A DNA stretch of 64,000 nucleotides from Nocardioides sp. HDW12B (GTDB lineage: Bacteria > Actinomycetota > Actinomycetes > Propionibacteriales > Nocardioidaceae). Within the stretch, counting starts at the first letter, position 1. Each line of letters opens with the position of its first letter. This document shows, in pieces, positions 59,708 through 64,000 of the stretch. Both the position numbers and the translations under genes were made by a program. The stretch spans positions 1,674,001-1,738,000 of the forward strand of contig NZ_CP049867.1 in assembly GCF_011299595.1 (NCBI RefSeq), written 5' to 3'. The notes below the pieces were generated by a model. The model worked only from the letters and a program-made list of their open reading frames with translations, had not been told where the DNA came from and searched no databases.

Positions 59708-60003
59708 TGACCTCCTTCGCCCCCCTGAGCGAGGAGACCCACGAGGACCGGCGGCGCTACCTCGAGGGCCACCTCGCCGAGGTCTCGTGCCTGGACTGCC
59801 TGGCCCGGGTGCGCGTGCACAAGCAGAGCGAGTTCCACACGAGCATCCAGTGGGACGCGCAGTCCAGCGCCCACTGCGCCGAGCTCGCCCGCGCCCGCGC
59901 GGAGAACCCCCACCGCGTGCCCGCCGCCTGCGGCAGGCTGTCGGCGAGCATCCGCACCGCGGTCCGCGAGGGCCGCCTCGAGATCGGCGGCACCGTTGAC
60001 TGA
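59707..60003 (+). CDS. Small four-cysteine protein encoded between kshA and kshB
   Basis: A 98-residue protein with Cys28-x2-Cys31 (EVSCLDCLARVRVHKQS), Cys57 and Cys75, no signal peptide and no membrane segment. The ATG overlaps the kshA TGA (TGATG), and its own stop overlaps the beginning of kshB, so it is translationally coupled to both hydroxylase subunits. The cysteine pattern could bind zinc or an iron-sulfur cluster. I do not recognise a family. An accessory role for the Ksh system is inferred from position only. Confidence 0.75.
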   Translation: MTSFAPLSEETHEDRRRYLEGHLAEVSCLDCLARVRVHKQSEFHTSIQWDAQSSAHCAELARARAENPHRVPAACGRLSASIRTAVREGRLEIGGTVD

Positions 60004-61084
60004 GGTCCGTGACCCCTCGGGTCCGCTCGACCTCCGGGTCCTCGAGGTGGTGGAGGAGACCGGCGACGCGCGCTCCCTCGTCCTCGAGGCGCCGGCCGGG
60101 CTGACCTACAAGCCGGGCCAGTTCCTCACCCTCGCCGTCCCGAGCGAGCAGACCGGCGTCGCGGCGCGCTGCTACTCCCTGTCGAGCGCACCCCACGAGA
60201 CCGGTCACCTCCAGGTCACCGTCAAGCGCACCGCCGACGGCTACGCGTCGAACTGGATCTGCGACAACGTCCGCCCGGGCACCACGCTGACGGTGCTGCC
60301 GCCGAGCGGGATCTTCACCCCGGCCGACCTCGACGCCGACCTGCTCCTCTTCGCCGGCGGCAGCGGGATCACGCCGGTGATGTCGATCGTGAAGTCGGCG
60401 CTGACCCACGGCAGCGGCCACCTCGTCCTCGTCTACGCCAACCGTGACGAGTCGTCGGTGATCTTCGCGCGCGAGCTCGCCGAGCTCTCCGAGAAGTACG
60501 TCGACCGCTTCGTGCTGGTGCACTGGCTGGAGAGCCTGCAAGGGCTGCCCACCGCCGACCGTCTCCGTCCGGTGGCGGAGTACTTCCGCAGCTACGACGC
60601 CTTCGTCTGCGGGCCCGGGCCGTTCATGGGCGGTGTGGTGGCGATGCTCAAGGAGCTCGGCTTCCCCCGCGAGCGACGGCACCAGGAGAAGTTCGTCTCC
60701 CTCGGCGGCAACCCCTTCGGCGACGCCGCCATCAGCGGGGGCTCGGGGGTCGTCGACATCGGCGACCCGGGCGCCGAGGAGCCGGACCCGCCGCTGCGCG
60801 AAACCCCCGCCCGGGTCGTGGGCGACCTCGACGGGGAGGAGTTCGCCCTCGACGGGTGGGACCCCGGCACCCCGTTGCTGGACTTCCTGCTGTCCCAGGG
60901 CGTGGGAGCGCCGTACTCCTGCCGGGAGGGCAACTGCTCGGCCTGCGCCTGCATCGTCACCGACGGTGAGGTGTCGATGCGCGCCAACGACGTGCTCGAC
61001 GCCGACGACCTCGCCGACGGCATCCGCCTCGCCTGCCAGTCCCTCCCCGTCTCCGACGAGGTCCGCATCACCTACTCCGGCTGA
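59996..61084 (+). CDS. kshB: 3-ketosteroid 9-alpha-hydroxylase reductase subunit KshB
   Basis: A 362-residue NAD(P)H-dependent flavin and iron-sulfur reductase. The FAD-binding segment ARCYSLSSAP and the NAD segment LLLFAGGSGITPVMSIVKSA precede a C-terminal plant-type 2Fe-2S domain with Cys309, Cys314, Cys317 and Cys347. It passes electrons to the KshA Rieske centre. The start is a TTG at 59996 overlapping the small upstream gene by 8 bases. The length is close to mycobacterial KshB (358). Direct linkage of kshA and kshB differs from M. tuberculosis, where they are far apart. Confidence 0.92.
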   Translation: MTEVRDPSGPLDLRVLEVVEETGDARSLVLEAPAGLTYKPGQFLTLAVPSEQTGVAARCYSLSSAPHETGHLQVTVKRTADGYASNWICDNVRPGTTLTVLPPSGIFTPADLDADLLLFAGGSGITPVMSIVKSALTHGSGHLVLVYANRDESSVIFARELAELSEKYVDRFVLVHWLESLQGLPTADRLRPVAEYFRSYDAFVCGPGPFMGGVVAMLKELGFPRERRHQEKFVSLGGNPFGDAAISGGSGVVDIGDPGAEEPDPPLRETPARVVGDLDGEEFALDGWDPGTPLLDFLLSQGVGAPYSCREGNCSACACIVTDGEVSMRANDVLDADDLADGIRLACQSLPVSDEVRITYSG

Positions 61085-61095
61085 GAGGCGTCCTG

Positions 61096-61184
61096 CCGGT
61101 TTCACTGGGTACCTAGTGAAACCGGTGCTTCCCCGACGAAGTTTCGTTCGGGAAGCGCCAGTTTCACTAGGTACCCAGTGAAAC
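61096..61184. repeat. Nested palindrome after kshB (probable bidirectional terminator)
   Basis: CCGGTTTCACT (61096-61106) pairs with AGTGAAACCGG (61115-61125). GTTTCACT (61161-61168) pairs with AGTGAAAC (61177-61184). Each 24-base hairpin is also the exact reverse complement of the other. The middle segment has GCTTCCC and GGGAAGC. The region separates the convergent kshB and WS/DGAT genes. Confidence 0.88.
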
Positions 61185-61195
61185 CGACAGCCCCC

Positions 61196-62590
61196 TCACC
61201 CCAGCCCGAGGACCTGCTCGAGCTCCTCGAGGGCCTCGCCGGCGTAGACGGCGATCTTCTGCAGGCTGGGTACGGCGTCGCGGGAGCCGGTGAAGCCGAT
61301 GCACAGCGACTGGGCGTTGCTGACGCAGGTGATGTTGAGGGCCTGGCCGTGGAAGAGCAGGCTCAAGGGGTAGTACTCCTCGACACGGGAGCCGTCGAAG
61401 TAGCGCTGCTCCTTCATGCCCGGCACGTTGCTGATCACGACGTTCGCGGCCTGCACCCCGACCCCGCCGATGCCCAGCATCGCCTGGCCGAGGAACGGCG
61501 TCATCAGCAGCGCCGTGTAGGCGTCCATGGTGGCGCCGGCCGCGGTGGGCAGCCGCTGCTTGCCCTTCTGCGTCGACTCGCGCACCACGCGGATCCGCTC
61601 CACCGGGTCCTCCACGTCGGTGCCGAGCTTGGCGTAGAGGAACGTGATGGCGTTGCCGACGCCCACGCCCTCCTGGCGCACCGACACGGGCACGATCGTG
61701 GTCAGGCTGCTGCTCGGGAGCTTGTCCAGCTCGAGCAGGTAGCGGCGCAGCGCGCCGCCGCAGATGGCCAGGAAGACGTCGTTGAGGCTGCCGTCGGCCG
61801 CCTTCGCGACCCGCTTGACCCGGTCCATGTCGTAGGTCTGGGTCGCGAAGCGCCGCGGCTTGCCGATGCGCACGTTGAAGACCGAACGAGGAGCGCGCCA
61901 CGGGACGGCGCGCTTGCGGTCGCCGGAGCCCGTCGCGCTCTCGAGGTACGTCGACGCGAGGCTCCCGGCGACCGACGCGGCGGACCGCACGATGCCCGGA
62001 CCGGAGTCGTCGGCCTTCGCGACCTCCTTGGTCTTCGGCGGCAGCCCGGACTGGTCGGCGCCGCGGGTGCCGACCGCCCACGGCGGCAGCATCCCGCGCG
62101 CCTCGGGGTCGACCGAGAAGATCCGGTTGGCCAGGCGTACGCCGCCCACGCCGTCGATCTGGGAGTGGTGGACCTTCATGTACATCGACCACTGGCGCTC
62201 GGCGACGCCCTCGATGACGTGGCACTCCCACAGCGGGTAGGTCCGGTCAAGACGCGCGGAGTGCAGGCGGGACACCAGGACGCCGAGCTCGCGCTCGCCG
62301 CCGGGGGAGGGCACCGCGGAGTGACGCAGGTGGTAGTCGAGGTCGATGTCCTCGTCGGCGAGCTGCTCCCACCGCGGCAGGCCGACGCCGCGCACCAGCC
62401 CGCGCAGCTTGTAGTTGAACGGCGGCTGGAAGGTGGCGTGCTCGCGCCAGCGCGTGACGAGGTCCTCGAGGTAGTCCTCACCGGCGTCGTCGGGCATCGT
62501 GAAGGTCGCCAGCACCCCGACGTGCGCGGGGGTCCGCGACGTCTCGGCCAGCAACCAGCCGGCGTCGTTGATCTTGAGAACCTTGGCCAC
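61196..62590 (-). CDS. WS/DGAT wax ester synthase/diacylglycerol acyltransferase
   Basis: A 464-residue acyltransferase with the family active-site motif HHSQIDG (His141-His142, Asp146) preceded by SMYMKV. Later it has LNDVFLAICGGALRRYL, TTIVPVSVRQEG and NVVISNVPGMKEQRYFDG. It makes triacylglycerols or wax esters, the usual carbon stores of sterol-using actinobacteria. The start is a GTG at 62590 downstream of GGAGGAGG. The length is typical (about 450-470). Confidence 0.9.
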   Translation of the reverse strand: MAKVLKINDAGWLLAETSRTPAHVGVLATFTMPDDAGEDYLEDLVTRWREHATFQPPFNYKLRGLVRGVGLPRWEQLADEDIDLDYHLRHSAVPSPGGERELGVLVSRLHSARLDRTYPLWECHVIEGVAERQWSMYMKVHHSQIDGVGGVRLANRIFSVDPEARGMLPPWAVGTRGADQSGLPPKTKEVAKADDSGPGIVRSAASVAGSLASTYLESATGSGDRKRAVPWRAPRSVFNVRIGKPRRFATQTYDMDRVKRVAKAADGSLNDVFLAICGGALRRYLLELDKLPSSSLTTIVPVSVRQEGVGVGNAITFLYAKLGTDVEDPVERIRVVRESTQKGKQRLPTAAGATMDAYTALLMTPFLGQAMLGIGGVGVQAANVVISNVPGMKEQRYFDGSRVEEYYPLSLLFHGQALNITCVSNAQSLCIGFTGSRDAVPSLQKIAVYAGEALEELEQVLGLG

Positions 62591-62701
62591 CCGCCCCGCC
62601 TCCTCCGGCCCCGGCGGACCGCTCGCGCCAGTGTCCCCGAACCCCGCTCCGCCCGCTCGCCGTTCTCCGAACCCGTCCACCCCGCGGGCATGATGGGAGC
62701 C

Positions 62702-63247
62702 ATGACCATCCACCGGTCCCACCCCTTCGAGCCCGCTCGTGAGGACCGCGACGCCCTGCGCCGGTTCCGGGGCCGGCTCGCCTCCGGCGTCACCCTCTGG
62801 ACCGCCGGCTCGGGGCCCGAGCCCGCCGGTGGGGCCTGGGCCGGGCTGACGGTGTCGTCGATGATGGTGGCGGCGGGCGAGCCCGCGCGCGTGCTGGCGC
62901 TGCTCGACCCCGACAGCGACGTGGTCGGGGTGCTGCGGGACACCGGCGTCGCGACGGTCCAGGTGCTGGCCTGGTCGCACCGCCAGCTGGCCGAGATGTT
63001 CGCCGGCACCGCTCCCGCCCCCGGCGGGGCGTTCACCCACGCCGGGTTCGAGCAGACGCCGTGGGGGCCTGGCCTCGTCGACGCACCGGCCCGGCTCGGC
63101 GTACGCCTGGAGTCGGAGCGGGAGGTGGGTTGGTCGGTCGAGGTGACCTGCGTGGTCGAGCACGCCGAGGTCTCCGACGCCGACCTCGGCGACGAGCCTC
63201 TGGTCCACCAGCGCGGCCGCTGGTGGCGGATCGGCACCGGCGCCTGA
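62702..63247 (+). CDS. Flavin-reductase-like FMN-binding split-barrel protein
   Basis: A 181-residue protein resembling the flavin reductase domain. It has ALRRFRGRLASGVTLWTAG, AGLTVSSMMVAAGEPARVLA, VGVLRDTGVATVQVLAWSHR and AEMFAGTAPAPGGAFTH. Members supply reduced flavin to two-component monooxygenases (HsaB in steroid degradation belongs to this group). No oxygenase partner is adjacent and no KstR box was seen, so its role is open. The ATG at 62702 is preceded by GGGAG; ATGs 12 and 15 bases upstream are alternatives. Confidence 0.75.
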   Translation: MTIHRSHPFEPAREDRDALRRFRGRLASGVTLWTAGSGPEPAGGAWAGLTVSSMMVAAGEPARVLALLDPDSDVVGVLRDTGVATVQVLAWSHRQLAEMFAGTAPAPGGAFTHAGFEQTPWGPGLVDAPARLGVRLESEREVGWSVEVTCVVEHAEVSDADLGDEPLVHQRGRWWRIGTGA

Positions 63248-63288
63248 AACCGGTTGCCGTCGCGGCGGCGCCCGGTGAGGATCGCGGC

Positions 63289-64000
63289 ATGCCCGTCGAT
63301 CTGTGGACCTCGCCCGCCTTCGTCGACGAGGCTCGCGCGTGGACCGCCGCCCACCTGGGCGAGGGCTCGCTGACGGGGGAGTGGGAGCAGCCGCACGCCC
63401 GTGCGTGGTCCAGCGCGATCCGGTTCGGCACGACCCGGGGGAGCGTGTGGTTCAAGGTCAACGGCCCGGGCACCCGGCACGAGTCCCGCCTGACACGGCT
63501 GATGAGCGAGCTCGTGCCCGACCTGGTGCCGGAGCTGCTGGCCGCCGACGACGCCCGCGGCTGGACGCTGATGCGCGACGCCGGGCCGACGCTGCGCTCG
63601 GTCCGGCCGCCGGAGGAGCTGTGGGGACGCTGGGAGCTGCTGCTCCCGCGGTACGCCGAGGCGCAGCGGGTCCTGAGCGGCCACGAGCACGACGTGCTGG
63701 CGGCCCGCGTCCCGGACCAGCGGCCGTCCCTCCTGCCCGGTCACCTCGCCGACACCACGGCTCGGCTGGCCGGCACACCCGTCGAGGACGGAGGGCTGTC
63801 CGTCGAGGAGACCCACCGGCTCGAGGCCGTCGCCGCCGACCACGCCGACTGGTGCGCGGAGCTCGCCGCCTCGGGGGTGGTGCCGTCGGTCAACCACGAC
63901 GACCTGCACTCTTCGAACGTGTGCCTCCCGTCCGGCGGCGACGTCGACGCCGCGCGGGTCATCGACTGGGGTGACGCAGTCTGGTCGCACCCCTTCGCGA
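63289..64000 (+). CDS. Aminoglycoside phosphotransferase-like kinase (3' truncated)
   Basis: At least 237 residues are visible before the window edge. The catalytic loop VNHDDLHSSNVCLP contains the HxDxxxxN Asp and Asn, and VIDWGDAVWSHPFA carries the metal-binding Asp. SVWFKVNGPG early in the protein is the likely phosphate-loop/Lys region. The family phosphorylates small molecules; the substrate is not predictable and antibiotic resistance is not implied. The start is the ATG at 63289. Confidence 0.75.
   Translation, partial: MPVDLWTSPAFVDEARAWTAAHLGEGSLTGEWEQPHARAWSSAIRFGTTRGSVWFKVNGPGTRHESRLTRLMSELVPDLVPELLAADDARGWTLMRDAGPTLRSVRPPEELWGRWELLLPRYAEAQRVLSGHEHDVLAARVPDQRPSLLPGHLADTTARLAGTPVEDGGLSVEETHRLEAVAADHADWCAELAASGVVPSVNHDDLHSSNVCLPSGGDVDAARVIDWGDAVWSHPFA

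Overview
The window is very GC-rich DNA with actinobacterial gene style: GTG/TTG starts, TGATG and ATGA stop-start overlaps, MMPL, DUF2157, WS/DGAT and F420-linked families. A Nocardioides-like soil actinobacterium (Propionibacteriales) fits best, but this is an inference from gene content. The right two thirds is a sterol (cholesterol/phytosterol) catabolic locus. Several of its gene pairs keep the order known from the Mycobacterium tuberculosis Rv3504-Rv3571 region.

Layout. 0-9.6 kb: housekeeping and small genes (CoxG-like, DksA-like zinc finger, YCII, serine hydrolase, AIM24, YihY/BrkB, MMPL exporter, glutaminase, lipoprotein, tRNA-Gly(TCC), phosphoesterase). 9.65-14.8 kb: a coiled-coil membrane protein and a leftward run dhaK-dhaL-dhaM-GNAT-HMG-CoA reductase. 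14.9-19.5 kb: SNF2-like helicase, class III aminotransferase and aldehyde dehydrogenase. 19.5-23.5 kb: a lower-GC accessory island with a frameshifted small gene, a membrane-anchored unknown, an LRAT-fold protein with a duplicated glycine-zipper tail, and an unknown protein translationally coupled to a PIN toxin-like protein.

24.0-29.4 kb: ring C/D steroid genes ipdC-ipdB-ipdA-echA20, divergent from two SDR genes, with two KstR2-like operators between them. 29.4-34.5 kb: DHFR-like reductase, a molybdopterin oxidoreductase whose 3' end is duplicated, and a GDYXXLXY/DUF2157 pair. 34.7-37.3 kb: fadA5 and cyp125, divergent around two KstR boxes. 37.3-38.8 kb: MOSC protein and methionine aminopeptidase. 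38.9-43.3 kb: ltp3-ltp4-DUF35 operon divergent from an F420-type oxidoreductase around a KstR box, followed by an overlapping MFS-cNMP fusion gene. 45-53.5 kb: a KstR-box acyl-CoA ligase, an ATPase/PAS protein, an L,D-transpeptidase, then echA19 divergent from fadD19 plus a nitronate-monooxygenase-like gene. 53.6-56.0 kb: GNAT, quinone oxidoreductase, YbaK. 56.0-61.1 kb: fadE27-fadE26 divergent from kshA-(98-aa protein)-kshB around a KstR box. 61.2-64 kb: WS/DGAT, flavin reductase-like protein and a truncated APH-type kinase.

How it works together. CYP125 oxidises the terminal side-chain carbon. FadD-type ligases make the CoA thioesters. FadE26/FadE27, EchA19, the DUF35-Ltp proteins and FadA5 run side-chain beta-oxidation or aldol cleavage. 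KshA/KshB hydroxylates C9 and so leads to ring B opening. EchA20, IpdA, IpdB and IpdC act on the last rings. Genes for the meta-cleavage steps (hsaABCD), kstD, Mce4 uptake and the KstR/KstR2 repressors are not in this window.

Besides genes, the window holds several non-coding structures: a family of three intergenic inverted repeats with 21-nt arms and 25-nt loops, a nested palindrome after kshB, a 19-bp perfect inverted repeat between the two SDR genes, a 22-bp tandem repeat, and a dispersed element near 32.4 and 34.6 kb.
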